Source: Clonostachys chloroleuca (lineage: Eukaryota; Ascomycota; Sordariomycetes; Hypocreales; Bionectriaceae). From it: 64,000 nt of DNA. The notes below the pieces were generated by a model. It was not told the DNA's origin. It was given only the letters and a program-made list of their open reading frames with translations, and did no database searches. The first letter of the stretch is position 1, and each line of letters begins with the position of its first letter. The DNA is taken from positions 23,560,001-23,624,000 of the forward strand of contig JBANAY010000003.1 in the NCBI GenBank assembly GCA_037952775.1, in the 5' to 3' direction. Position numbers and translations under genes: made by a program. Below are positions 24,009 through 36,597 of the stretch, piece by piece.

Positions 24009-25768
24009 ATGGCGGAACAAGACCCTACTCCGGAGAACAAAACGATGATGCAGGGATTTGAGTGGTATGTTCCCGCAGATCAGAAGCACTGGGTCCGTCT
24101 CGAGAAGCACATTCCGCAACTCAAGCGCTGGGGAGTCGACAACATATGGGTTCCACCCGGGTGAGTGAATTGTGCCCTTTTTGTGCCAACTCGACTGACA
24201 AAAAGGTGTAGCTGCAAAGCCTCGTCAAAGGAAGGAAACGGATATGATATCTATGATCTGCATGTGCTCCTATGCCTTGATGAGACCTGCCACCTTCTAA
24301 TAATTAAGATAGATACGACTTGGGCGAATTCGACCAGAAGGGTTCGATGGCCACCAAATGGGGCACGAAAGAGCAACTGGTGAAACTCTGCAGTACAGCT
24401 AAAAAGAATGACGTGGGTATTTATTGGGATGCTGTCCTGAACCATAGGTTCGCCGCCGATCGCAAAGAGAAGTGCCAGGCGGTCGAGGTCGATGAAAACG
24501 ACCGAAACAAGGCCATCAGCGATCAGTATGAGATTGAGGCTTGGGTCGGCTTCACATTTCCTGGCAGAGGTGAAAAGTACAGCAAGCAAAAATACCACTG
24601 GTACCACTTTGGTGGTGTCGACTACAACGCTGCCAACGAGAAGACTGCAATCTATAAGATTGTAGGTGACAAGTCGACTGGCTGGGCCGACGTGCCGGAT
24701 GTGGACGACGAGAAGGGAAACTAGTACGTGGTCAAAAGGATGGTGAATTCTTCTTGTGCTAATTAACTTAGCGACTTTCTCATGGGCTCTGATCTCGACT
24801 ACTCCCACCCCGAAGTCGAAGCAGACGTGCTGGCATGGGGCAAATGGATCGCTGAAACAATTCCCCTCAAAGGCATGAGATTCGACGCCATCAAGCACTA
24901 TAGTGAGGAGTTTTTGCGCAAGTTTATTACGAATATGGACGAATCCTTCGGCCGAAATTGGTTCTTTGTGGGCGAGTTCTGGAAGGACAGTCTCGACGAC
25001 ATGAAGAATTACCTCGAGCGGATGGGGAGGAAGTTCACCCTCTTCGACGCACCTCTGGTCTACAACTTTAGCGAGATTAGCCAGGGCGACAGTGCTGACA
25101 TGCGGAAGGTTTTTGACGACACGTTGGTCCAGAGCATGCCAATCAACGCAGTTACGCTTGTGATGAACCACGATACTCAGCCTTACCAAGCCCTCGAGGT
25201 GCAAATTGCCGACTGGTTCAAGCCACTAGCCTACTCGCTGATCTTATTACGAAACGAAGGCTACCCCTGCGTATGGTACGGCGATCTGTATGGGATCAAG
25301 GGCGAGCACCCGTTTCCACCGTCATGCGGCGGGTCACTGCCCAAATTGTTGCTTGCGCGCAAGCTCTACTCTTACGGGAAGCAGGCCGATTACTTTGATT
25401 ATGCTACATGTCTTGGCTGGGTTCGATATGGAACCCACGATCGTCCGGCTGGCTGTGCAGTGGTCATTAGCAACGCCGGCCCGGGTGAGAAGAGGATGCA
25501 CGTCGGTGAGATGCACGCAGGCGAGAAGTGGACTGATGTCCTAGGCTGGAGCAACGATGAAATCATCATCGGTGATGATGGCTTCGCAACATTCCCTTGC
25601 GGACAATGTAGTGTGAGCATATGGGTCAAACATGACGCTGAAGGAAGGGAACGCTTCAACGAGAAATTGTAAGTTATCTGCCATTGACAACCGTCGACGA
25701 TAACTCTTGAGACTCCAACTAAACCAAAAAATAGTGACAGCGACATCTACGAAGAAGGATCTAACTGA
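24009..25768 (+). CDS. Intracellular alpha-amylase (GH13, subfamily 5-like)
   Basis: The start ATG at 24009 gives MAEQDPTPENKTMMQGFEWY with no signal peptide, so the enzyme is expected to be cytosolic. GH13 landmarks appear in order: MMQGFEWY, GVDNIWVPPGCK, DAVLNHRFAADR (region I), GMRFDAIKHYS with the nucleophile Asp (region II), WFFVGEFW with the acid/base Glu (region III) and LVMNHDTQPYQ with the transition-state Asp (region IV). The sequence and length (about 520 residues) resemble the bacterial-like GH13_5 amylases of fungi, which act on intracellular alpha-glucans and have been linked to cell-wall alpha-glucan in some species. There are five exons. Intron 2 (24260-24312) appears to use a GC-AG boundary (CT|GCATGT ... 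GATAG|A), the only choice that keeps IYDLYDLGEF in frame. Intron 4 leaves a short last exon ending DIYEEGSN. No lesions. Confidence 0.88.
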
Positions 25769-26100
25769 TATAGACGCTTAAGCTTGGATATGATTATAGG
25801 GAAACTAGAATAGATAATCTAGTTATAGAAACATAATAAGAGCAGTATTTTTTCTAATTATGATAGGCTATAGACTTCTCTATCTTTAAGAGCCTTTATT
25901 TGCCTTGATCTCTCTTTATTTATAGAAGGTCGATTAAGAAAAGGAGACTTTGCCTTAGAGCTAAAAATAAAGCTCCGACTTTGATAAACGTCGATCATGA
26001 CTATAAAATTTTCTGGAGGCTTTTATTTCACTGAATAATAATATTACCATAACGTCTTAGCTTCTCGAAGTGAATTTCAATACAAATATCTATAATGAAA
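25769..26100. other. AT-rich spacer between convergent genes
   Basis: Moderately AT-rich and repetitive in small motifs (TTATAG, CTAGAA). No gene is seen. It separates the 3' ends of the amylase and the alpha/beta hydrolase. Confidence 0.5.
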
Positions 26101-28273
26101 TCATTGTTGAGGAAGTGCCTCAACACGCATGCTCTTTCCTGGCCCGAGGATTTCATTAAAGCAACCTCGTACCTTTTCATAGTCGTGGCTGTATTTCGAA
26201 TCAAACTTGACCAAATCAGAGTGGGTGCGCTGGATTGGAATGATGAATTGATTGTTCATCTCCCACGGTCGCCCATGAGTTGCAGACGCCTTGTCGACCA
26301 AGACTACTGGCTTTCCAGTTATGCTCAGCTTCCCATCAATCTATTTGTTGAAAAACATATCAGTGAAATTAATATAAATGAGCATGGTTTAAAATGAGGG
26401 TAGTCGTCACCGTACCATTGTTGCTGTGTTTGATAGACATGTCTCAAAGAACGAATATGGGCGCATCTTGGTGGACTTGCAAAGTGCAGAGAATGCCCTT
26501 GACTGCTCTTCTAGGATGGGAGAGCCGATACCCAACGATGATATAAACTCAGCATTTGGCTGTTCCCCAACAATTGATAATATGGCGGTGATGTCCATCC
26601 CGCGATTGGGGACTCCAAACAGCAGTAGCCCAATGGTAGCCTCACGGCTTGACCTGTCGATGGAGGTGCCCTCTTCTGCTGCCCACTGTATTAAAAGTTG
26701 TTTGATCAGCAGGCCACCAAGACTATGTCCAATAAGAATCAGTGGCCTGGTTGGATCTTGTTCGCGTATCCTACGAAGCAAAATCTTGAGGTCAATGGCC
26801 AGGTCCTCCAAGCACTGGAATGTTTGGCTTTGATCTATGTGAGAGTCGTGTCCATATAGAAGGATTCTTGGTCTGATACCCTGAGGGAACTCTTCCGATC
26901 GTGCAATGCTGCGTAGGTTATCATATAATGAGTCGCTCAACCACATGTAAGGCCCCCCTCGCTGCTTGAAAGACCCATAGGCGTGACCACCAAGACCATG
27001 TACCGCGACGATGCTGTAAGCCAAATTCATGAATTAATACATGACAACCACGTCATTGTCAGTATCTGGAATGAATAAGACTTACTCAATGTTAAAAGAA
27101 TCACCAGAAAACGGACTGAGATTTGTGAATCCAAGGAAATTGGTATCGAAATGTAGATCGAGGCTTGGGCTCGCATGAACCTCCTCATTTCTCGGCAATT
27201 CTGTTGATGGCACAGAAATTTGCCATCGACCTGACTGTGTACGCTTGAGCTTCGTCGGAAATGTTGTAAATGATACTAAAGCCGTAATTTCCTCGTGATA
27301 CGGGTTTCCCGAGAAAGATTTGATCTGAATCGAAGCGGAGGGGATATTTAAAACTTTCGACAGCAGTTCGGAAAATACGCTAGCCGTGTAGGAGATTGGA
27401 ATCCCGTGAATACGACAGACGATCCCTGGTATTGGTGTTGGGCCATTGCCTCCTACCGTTGAGTCCTAGCAATTTTTAGCGAGGATTCTTTTTCCATTGG
27501 TTCGAGCTGAACTTACTGGCTTTGGATACTGTCGAGGCAAATGTTCTTCGATCTGGGCCCTTTCAAGTTGGGCAAATTTGGTATTGGAAAACTGCTTGCC
27601 CTTGCAAGTGTGGCCATTGAACAACATTGGGTCCCTTTCGGACCAGGGGAAGCTTTTAAGCTTGAGTTTCGAAGCAGTAGTAGCTTTCAACCTAACAGTG
27701 GCCATGAAAGATCCCCGAAAACTCACTATAGTGAATAGGGGGATTGAATTGTTGTTGATGTCGGCTGAGCTGCCACGCGGAATTGAAACCTCCCAGAATA
27801 TGATGTGGTTCTTCCTGTGACTGTTTTGACCAAAGACGACCTTTGATTGAATAAGCCGTAGGTGGCCAGAGACCAGGTGTTGTGTGAATATCCATTGCAT
27901 TTGCAGCGGATGTTTTGTTGCTTTCAGGATGGCAGAGTTGGACAACCGGGGAGCCGTCCTCAGGTCGCTGCTTTCCGAAGTCTATTGAGAGCTCTGCTTT
28001 TGTAAATCGGAGAATCCCGCTGTCTGGAGATCGGAAATTCAGCACCATGACTAATAAAGCTGCGTCATCTTTCTCCCATGTCCCATATGTCAAGGATGAG
28101 ACTGAAGCAATGACGCCGTAGTTGAAGAGCTCGACATGGGCTGCTTTGATGGGTGGCTCAACGCTATGCCCGAGTTTGTTGGAACCACCATCGATCTCGA
28201 ACTGGCAACCCCTGGTATCCAGAGCCGCCGCCACGTCCTTGGCTTCCTGTATTGAATCAAACGTTTCATCCAT
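26101..28273 (-). pseudogene. SERAC1/DUF676-type serine hydrolase with extra N-terminal region, one frameshift
   Basis: The catalytic part is unmistakable: SIVAVHGLGGHAYGSFKQ, then RILLYGHDSHIDQSQTFQCL, then the nucleophile elbow LILIGHSLGGLLIKQLL (Ser in GHSLGG), and in the last exon VVLVDKASATHGRPWE ... PIQRTHSDLVKFD with the expected His. These motifs define the hydrolase domain that precedes NACHT domains in many fungal NLR-like proteins. Here it stops at 26101 with no NACHT after it. The N-terminal region (28273 to about 27120, minus) is unrecognised apart from beta-rich segments (LLVMVLNFRS, VSFRGSFMATVRL) and the usual pre-hydrolase linker LHFDTNFLGFTNLSPFSG. Introns lie near 27086-27011 and 26416-26341. 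Near 27797 the frame slips by one base (HHI to WEVSIPRG). The upstream region could be a separate gene. The start at 28273 faces the TPR-CHAT gene across about 320 bases. Confidence 0.68.
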
Positions 28274-28592
28274 GGCTCAGCGAGCATCGATGAATTAGCA
28301 AGCATCCGTGACTCAGAGCCAAATACAGGACATGCGTCAAGCGAATTCAAGGACCGTTGGATTCTTACCCCGCTCTTCTGTCACATATCATAGATGATAA
28401 GGGAGGGAGCAGTGGCTTATAGGGCATTACCACATCACGCCCCTCAGCTAAGCCGCCTCAATCAAAATCATTTGATTAGTCACAAACTCAGCTGAATGAT
28501 CGGGTAAGATTGAGGCCTATAAAGTAGTCTTCAATGCCGTGAAATATGAATTTTCACTTCTTACAACAACCATCAAAGTTCCGACTAGAAGC
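28274..28592. promoter_or_regulatory. Shared divergent promoter of the hydrolase and TPR-CHAT genes
   Basis: Only 319 bases separate the ATG at 28273 (minus) from the ATG at 28593 (plus), so both promoters must lie here. CAATCAAAATCATTTGATTAG near 28458-28478 contains the inverted half-sites ATCAAA and TTTGAT. No known operator is recognised. Confidence 0.45.
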
Positions 28593-31500
28593 ATGGCGTC
28601 CCAACTTGCGGAAGCCGATTTTCAGCGAAGCCGGTCGTACTCCGATAAGGCTAATTACACACAGGCCCGGGACTTACTTCAGAAGACTCTGGATTCACTC
28701 ACCGGAATCAACCGACTTGATGTCGCAGCCGAGTACGCCAGGGTCCTTCGAGCACAGGGTTATTTCGCGAAAGCATTAGAACTGCTTTTGGGAGAAGATG
28801 AGAAGCTTTCAGGGTGCTTAACCGCAGCTCCTGATTCGAACTGGGCAATTATTCGGATGAAGATGGAGATTTGCTTGCTCAAGATGAGCGTAACAGCTGA
28901 ATTCGACCAACCGTTGAAGGACGCAGAGGATCTGCGTATCGAGGCGGATAACTTTACCGCGATCATGGGGCTTGACCCATCAGCTGTAGGTCTTCCTTTC
29001 TGGAGCCATTACATTCGCTCAGTTTTCTGACTATTCGGGCTGTGTATACAAGATTGAAGCAGCAGTATACTACGCCAAAATTCGAATTCTATCATGCCAG
29101 TTCCATGACCCAGTCAAGCCCGACCTGCTAGAGGGCTTGATTATATGGCTGGCGCCTGTATTTCAAAAGCTCATCTGGATGAGCCGCCATCGAGAAGCGT
29201 ACAGAATACTCGAAGCTTACGGACTCTTCCTCAGACAATCGGAGCATCTAGGCATCGCATGTCTCGACTTCCAGACTTGGCATACGATGGCCAGGGCACT
29301 CATATCGTCCGTAGATTTGCCGTTGTTACGGGCGGATGCCATGGTTCTGCTGTCCAGATATGCCGACAAATCACTTGACCAAGCAACAATTGCGAACATG
29401 GAATCAAACGCTATAGCAATATACACCGATGAAGCACATTTGTTAGGTGTAGCAGATGTTAGGATCCGGCAAATCAGTCGAGAGATTGAAGGGAGACCTG
29501 AGAAAGTCACGGAAGAAGTCCTGGCGGAGTTGAAGGAGCTCTTCTCCAAGTACGAGGCGGCGGATGCGGTCTCGGCCTACCATGAAGCTGTGGAAGCCAT
29601 CATCCCGCATATCCCAGGCTCGTTGGCCCCTGATCTTCGGCTCCAACTCTTCCATGTGAGCGACGAGCTAGAGGTGTTCACGGGGGCAGCTCTTGCTTCC
29701 CATGTTAGTCGCATCCGCCTTATTAGCGTGTGGATCGCACATTCGGGCAAGGCGGTCCGTGCTGTCGATGCCGCTATTGGGATTCATGCTACGGTGGGAG
29801 CTGGTGGTTGTAGGTGGCTGAAGGCCATGGCCGCCTATCTTGCGTCCTTAGCCTACTGCCAGCTGATGGATTTTCAGAAGGCAGCGGATTGGGCAACCAA
29901 ATCCATTGAAGAATTTGATGGCAAGTTTGGTGCTGATATATCTAAAGCAACCACTACTCTTCTGCAAGCGAAGCTCAGTATCAGGAGACAGCGCCCTGGT
30001 TCAACGAGTCTGGATGACTTCCTCCCTTTGGTTGAGAGTGCTATTGGGCATGATTCAGAGAGGGGGTTCCTCGAACAGGCTGCAATTAAAATGGAGCTCA
30101 TCACAGACAATATACAAGAGCTGAGTTATGAAAGACTTGAACATTGGCTGGAAGTGATGGAAGGAGTTATCAAGAATTTGGCGAAAAGCGACTCTGAGGA
30201 AGCAGATATGCGGAGGGCAGGGCTGTATCAGAAGCGTGCTAGCATTCTTGCCTCTAAAATAGGCCAAGTATCAGATCCAGAGCAGTGGGATGAAGCTCTG
30301 AAATATTTGGAGGAAGCGGTTGCTTTGTACATGGCGCACAAAAGGCTTGTGGAGGAGGCCAACACGAGGCAAATCCAGTCTGTGGTGTTGTTCCGCAGAT
30401 TCCAATTCTCACCCTCCGTTGAAATTTTGTCCCGCTGTCTCGAAATGATTGAGATTGCACTCGAACTTTTCACCCTCTTGGATAATCTCACATTCATCAC
30501 TTCTGCAAGCGAGTGCAGATCAAAATATCTGCACGCAGGTTGGGGATACGGATGGGTAACAGGTGATGATGTTTTGAAAGCACTACAAAACGCAGAAGTT
30601 GCTCAAACGATGGAAAGAGCAGATATGACTGTTTCTCCATGCCTAGAGGCTGTATCTCGCCGGCAACACTTTGCCTCTTCTTCTGCTGGGCTGAGAAACA
30701 TCTATCGACATGCTTTCAGCATCTGCCTTATAGAAAATCGTGTAACTGAATTAGGGCATGGACGCAGAGGGCCAAGGCTCGAAGCTTGTCGGATCAATTA
30801 GGTCTGGAGACTCAAGTACCACTGGTGGTCCAAGAGCAAATAAACGAGGATGCATCTAGACGAGAGTTGACGCAGAAAGCAGAGGATCTATGGAAACAGA
30901 TCTCAGACAGCGATCCGATGACACGACTTAGACTCCGGGGGAGCTTGATAGAGTTCGTTCACAAATGAAGAATGACCCACTGCTAAAGCTTTCCTTGGAT
31001 ATAAGGAATGGTACGCCTGTCGAGTTAGAACAGATGCGGGACCTGGCTGAGCAGATGAAGAGACGATCCCCAAACCAAAACGTGCTCTTTATCGATTGGC
31101 TCGAGCATTCCGGGAGTCTTTGGATCTTGGTTCTCGACAGCAATTCTGAGTTGCCGACGATGCTAAAATGTTCCCTCTCTGTCGGCGAGGTAGTAGCCCG
31201 GAAACAAGCTTGGCTAGACGCCGAGGCTGGGGTGCCCTCCGCTTTTGAAGAAGACGATTATTATGACGAGACTGAACCGGAGTTTAGTTTACGTAGCCTG
31301 GATGGCCTAGTCTCGCCGCTGGAGCAACTAAGCAAAAGTGAGGACCTTCTCATCTTTTGTCCAACAGGCGTACTGCATGGTATTCCTTTGCATGCCTTGT
31401 GGATTGGCCGTGGGACTACTGTCATAGAGCGGCATCCACTCATCTATAGTGCCAGCCTTACGACATTTTGGCAATGCCATCGTCGGGCCGCGCTGGTATC

Positions 31501-32176
31501 AGATCCCTTCTCGCCAATGAGCATGCCTTGGACAATGACAGGAGTCTTCGAGCCTGGTATTAATGCATTTGACGAAGTTGAACAAGACAAGGTATATTCT
31601 TCCATCTCCCAGATGGCTGAAATGTTCAACATGGAGCGAGGAATCGGCCATGATGTGACCACGTCCTTCCTTTCGAATGCTATCCAACAATCGGCGCTTT
31701 TCCACTTTCACGGGCACTGCATACTCGACCGTAATTCGATAGCAGACCAGTCCCTTGTGCTGGCCCACGATAGGCTCACAATGCGTGAGGTCTTCGAAAT
31801 GAAGTTAAAGGTGCCTCATATCACCCTCGTGGCGTGTGACTCTGCGTCACAAGACATAGCGGCGGGTGATGAGCCCCTCGGAATGGTGACTGCCTTCCTC
31901 TGCGCAGGAGCAGGCTCTGTTTTGGGAACACTCTGGCCCACAGCCTCTGAAACTGGTCGACATTTCAGCGAGGCATTTTATACCGCTCTCGCGTCTGAGA
32001 TGAAGGATAACGTAAGTGGTGCTGTGGATTTAGCACACATCACTCGGAATGCGGTTCTATCCCTTCGCCGGGAAATGGACACTCGACAACCTTACCATTG
32101 GCAGCTTTTGTGCTCCATGGGTCCTCTTCGTTCAGAATACGCCACGAGAAAGGATCTTAGGATATCACAAAGATAG
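28593..32176 (+). pseudogene. TPR-CHAT (caspase-like protease) protein with frameshifts
   Basis: From the ATG at 28593 (MASQLAEADFQ) a long helical TPR region runs to about 30750, with repeat segments such as YAKALELLLGE-like FAKALELLLGE, CQLMDFQKAADWATKSIEEF and ALKYLEEAVALYMAHKR. The linker AWTQRAKARSLSDQLGL is the signature that joins TPRs to CHAT domains. The CHAT domain follows: DLLIFCPTGVLHGIPLHAL, the catalytic His in SALFHFHGHC, the catalytic Cys in ITLVACDSASQ, and GDEPLGMVTAFLCAGAGSVL. Total length would be about 1190 residues. Three frame changes occur: at 29023-29026 (one T too many, or a 37-base intron 28986-29022 that also restores phase), near 30753 (one base missing) and at the G5 run 30937-30941 (one G missing). 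The catalytic dyad is intact. CHAT proteases are separase/caspase relatives; bacterial TPR-CHAT proteins act in defence and regulated death. The fungal function is unknown. Confidence 0.85.
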
Positions 32177-32685
32177 TGCTTCTAAGGCCTGAAATCAAGA
32201 ACAGCCATGCTGGATAGTTAAACCATTTACGGTCTCAGACCATGCATCTCATTCTTCTATCACCCCTGGGGCTGCCCTACCCTAAACTACATGCTGTCAA
32301 CAAAAGTTTATCCAGCAGGCCCGCGACTTTGGGATTATGTTTTTTATTTTTCAATTTTTTTTTATTTTTTATTTTTTTTATTTTTTGAATCTAGAGTAGA
32401 ATTGGTTTTCCCTCGGAGTGGCGGAGGCGAAGGAAACCCGACTGTACAACACCATTCTACTACATATCGAATGCGTCACTACAGTTTGGTGAGGCCTAAA
32501 TTATCAAAGGCAAACATCCAGATGACTACAAGGCGAGATATGATTTCTGGGTCACAAGAGCTACCTCATACGCACTTGCGCAGGTCAAATATGGAATGAC
32601 TGGGAAGGACCAAGTGCTAATATCAACTCCAGACAAATCAAGCCATTTAACATACTCGCTTAAATGACAGCATGTAACAGTTTAA
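32177..32685. other. 3' flanking region with T-rich tract
   Basis: A nearly pure T tract with scattered A lies at 32338-32387. No gene is recognised. It separates two convergent genes. Confidence 0.5.
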
Positions 32686-35462
32686 TCAAGTATCTAGAAA
32701 AGACAATTGGCATTGAGGAAGCTCGCACGCATTATAATTACTGTAGTTGATTCCAAAAGAAGGTTGGGTCGCCAGTCTCATCCCACTATACCCAGGCTGC
32801 TCAAGTAACCAAGCCCGATCAAGAGGGAAAGCCTGCCCATTCTCCGTACTCATATTGGGGGGATTCTTCAATTGGGATTTACTTGTGCCGCAGCACTTGG
32901 ATCTATTGGATGAGGCTCGGAAATGTCATGGGAAGTGGATGGTAAATCGGTAAAGGCCGGTACAGGAGCCGCGGAGGAATACCTCATGGAGCTACTAACA
33001 TCGATGGCGTCAGCTTTGGTGAAGGGGCTGCCGAGGGGGTTGCTGTATCCCCACCGACATTATATTCAAGAAGATCTTCGTCCCGGTTTGTGTTGGCCGA
33101 GTACTTGGCACCACGACGAAGTCGTTCGATCTTTGCCCACCGGAATTCGCGGAAGTCAAGCTCGGCTGTTTCTTGACACAGAATGCGGTATTCACTAATA
33201 ATATAGCCAGCTCAGTCAGCAACGATCGACAAGCTGTAAGCCCAAAAAAAGGAGGGAGTGTTTTGAGAAAATGAGGATTGGGGTAGCTTGCCTTCTGGAG
33301 GCGGCAAGATCTTCCTGGCTAAGCAGGTAGTTGTACTCAAATCGTAGAAGACGGTGAACAGCCTCAATGTACTATATTGAGAAGAGGAATTCAGTCAAGT
33401 TTCTTTGGGAGTTGTTGATGCACGTACAAGATGCTTTACGAACTCTGCCCGGGCTGAAAGACTCCGAACAACAGTAACTAAATGCGGGATAGCTTCCATA
33501 TCTGGGGAGATTTTGGGTCAACCAAGGGGTCTATGTCTGCCAACCGACGAGGCTCAAAGAGGAGAACTAGTATTTGAGCCGATATTAATGAGGGACCCTC
33601 TGAATAATTGATTTAAGAGATTGGTGACCAACTTTCTAAAGCAATGTATGTATGGACTCCCAGCTGAGGATCTAGTGCGATGCCGGCCTTTTAAGTCCTC
33701 TGAGAGAAGGCTAGCAATGGGTAGCGCATGAGAAATGCGCTTCTGCCTCACCTGTGGGATGAGATCGGCTTTGCTTAGGTCACGTTTGAAAATTTGAAGA
33801 GAGGCTCGACCGACGATGATGAAGAGGTTGTGGCGTAGGACATGGAGAAGAATAAATGTGCCTAAGCGTTCGCGGTGAAGGAAGAGGTTGTCATTGGGTA
33901 GATGAAATCGCCTAGGCAAGGCCGATACAAAATGCTCAATGTCTGCTTCCAGAGCAGCCAGCTCGGCAATCAGCTTCTCCCCACTATCTTCCTTGTGGGA
34001 TGCTCGAAAGACAAAGAACAGTGCCCGACGCCTAGCAGCGGCCGTTCTCATAAGATAGGCCGATATGCCGAGGGCTGAGCCTTTTAGATGTTGGCCCTGG
34101 GTACTGCTTTCGGGTTTATCAGCCTCGTCGTAGTGGAGGGGTTCAGTGGTGATTGCTTCATTGCCGAGGAATCTGGCCTCATCGCATGGGAGCTGTAGGC
34201 GGAATGATTTTCATCAAGGGTGTGGAAGCCGTATCGTCCACCATCGATGATTGTGTCGAAGTAAAAGGTCGACCAGGTGACGCGCCGTAGGGCCTCACTG
34301 GAGAGTAGCGGCAAATGTTTCGAGTTCGAATCAGATGTGAGGTAGCTGGGATAGGTTCGATCAAAGGTTTGAAGGGACATCGTTTGCATCATCCTAGATA
34401 TCCACCGTCAGTCAGTATTGAATGAGTAATATGCAGATTATCTGAGAATAAGGTGTCAAGTTTAGCAGCGTCTCATTGTAGGAGGCGTGACTTGCTTGGT
34501 ACAATTCCCACCAAGAATCCAGGCTGAGGAGAAGTTACCACGATTTAATTCGTATGCCTGGACCAGTAATAGAGTCTATAGTAAACGCCAGAGTTTAGCG
34601 CTCGGACCTAAAATTGAAGATCTTTTGCCACTTACCATCAGTTGAACAACGCCGAATCCTTGGTAGATTCGAGGTAGAACGGCAGCAATAGCCCTATCCG
34701 CCCAGGCGTCTGCCTTGGCCAAGTTCTCGGGAGTCGGATCGGCAGCAGATCTAAAACGCGGATTAGTCACACGAACAAAGGCGGAAAGGCGGCGAGAAAG
34801 GCTTAGGAAGGAGTATAATGGAAAATTCTACCTTACGGCACTTGCAATCATCATGAGCGTAAGTTCGCGAGGTTCCTTGCCTTTCGCGAGAAGCCGGTTG
34901 AACTGTAGTTGATGAACAAAGGCGAAGAAGCCAAACTCTACATTATCTGAAAATCAGCACCACGGTAATGAAATGGCCATTTCTGCTACCCCCATGGAAA
35001 GCTGGGTGACTCACGGTGTACAGACGTGAAATAGAGCTGGACTAAATCTTCTAGCTCCCTGCCTTGAGGCGGCTGCCCAAGAGGAAATTGTTCGATTGGG
35101 TCAGTGGACGGTCCGGGATCATGGTGAGGTAGTGGAGGGTGCTCTATCTCGCAGTCACTGGCATGAGAAAAGCCTGGCTGAAGGGGCGAGGGCGATGAGG
35201 ACGGTGCTGCCAATGGGTTGGAAGCCGTGAAACCATCCCGTATCTGGTTCTGGTGCTGCGTTGGCCGTATACATTCTTTCCCAGATGATTTGCATTTGTC
35301 GCATGTATCATGGTTATCTCCAATGCATTTGAGCTGCATTTGTGAGGAGAGTGGTCAGTCAATTGATCCAATTTAACGAAAATGCCACGGGCAAAGACAA
35401 ACCTTTTTATCTCGACAGGCATCACATGCCGTGGCGTTTGGCCTCCTCGACGAACGAGCCAT
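32686..35462 (-). pseudogene. Zn2Cys6 transcription factor, heavily frameshifted
   Basis: The N-terminus (ATG at 35462) reads MARSSRRPNATACDACRDKK, an intron, then LKCIGDNHDTCDKCKSSGKE, giving the binuclear cluster C-x2-C-x6-C-x7-C-x2-C-x6-C. Downstream are classic fungal_trans segments: AYELNRGNFSSAW, MSLQTFDRTYP, LRRVTWSTFYFDTIIDGG, FRLQLPCDEARFLGNE, LHVLRHNLFIIVGRASL, RISHALPIASLL, LDPQLGVHTYIALES, FEPRRLADIDPLVDPKSPQ, IEAVHRLLRFEYNYLL and EYRILCQETAELDFREFRW. These lie in all three minus frames; at least six one-base shifts, gains and losses, are needed. Examples: one A missing at 34208-34211, one A too many before LDPQLG, one T missing after ALES. Conserved residues around each break are preserved, so the lesions are recent or technical. 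No target can be inferred; its neighbours are unrelated. Confidence 0.8.
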
Positions 35463-36514
35463 CTTCACCTCGCTCCCGGGACTTGGCCATTGGCACGACC
35501 GCTTCACTCTTTGACACTTCGTGTAGGATGGCCGTTTCTCATCACACTTCACTTAGAGGCACGCACAAGAAGATGTCAGCCACCTGGATACCCGCATCCC
35601 TCGCATGGTAGGAGCCATATCATCGGTAATGGAAGACAAGTGTGGTGTTACATACCCGTCTCTGCCGTCATGTGCTACATCCGGCACGAGTTCTGTGGAT
35701 TGCTTATTCTTCTCGATGGCGATTTATTTGACCTGGCGGTGGGTGAAGGCGCTGTCGTGGCGGAGTTGTTTGTCTGGGTCGGACTGGGAGTCCATGAATC
35801 CATTATTCCTTGCTGACCACAAGCAGTGGCTGATGAGAATGTCGCGTGCTGGGGTCTTTGTGTGTTCCGAGTGATGGTTTGGCGATGACGAGGCCTGAGT
35901 TTTACCGAACTCAGCCGTCCAACTCATGAGTCAAGGATCAGCGCCCACTCGAAGCTGTCTGTGTGCTCGCTCGGAACGAACCCTGCTAGCGTAAGTACAT
36001 GAGTCAAGGCGTGACATTCTCGCTCAGAACATTTCTGTTTCATAGTTGGTAACCCGCGGAATATTGTTTCTCTTTGGGCTGGTGGACCACTCCTTGTAAT
36101 TTGATGGGGTTACCCGGTAATCGTATTGTGGGCTAATGATGGGAAGATATTGAGAAAATTCTTTGCCTCAGATATACTAAAAGACGTGGCTTTCGCTATA
36201 ATCAGATAGTCTGTTAATACACGAGATCTATCGATTGATAGTCGACAAGTTGCAGCTCTCTGCCGAACAAAAGGTACAAGCCAACAGTTGAATGGGCCGT
36301 TTGCAGTTAAGAGTTGCATGGGGATGCGAGATCTATCAAAAAAAAAAAAAAAAAGGATGTCTGGGCTGCTAATATATGCATCTTTTTGTAGAATGGTGAT
36401 AATAGTAGTTCTTTCCCGTGCCTATCCTTCCGTCACTACCTACAAGATGCGGGACACTCGCCCCCTTTAGCACCCATCCACAGCTTTTGCAAGTCAAGCT
36501 CATCTTCCCATAAC
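35463..36514. other. Intergenic region with poly-A tract
   Basis: There is a run of 16 A near 36339-36354, and no recognised gene. The divergent promoter of the Zn2Cys6 gene must lie near 35463-35900. Confidence 0.45.
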
Positions 36515-36597
36515 TGCGGAGCCTCATCCTTTGTCAGACCCGGAGCCGCAGCAGTCTCTTCCCAAACAGCAAGCTAGACCCTACCAGCGGGCCAAGC

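Noticed and set aside
36339..36354. Poly-A run as a retrotransposon (LINE) tail
   Set aside because: No target-site duplication or upstream reverse-transcriptase sequence.
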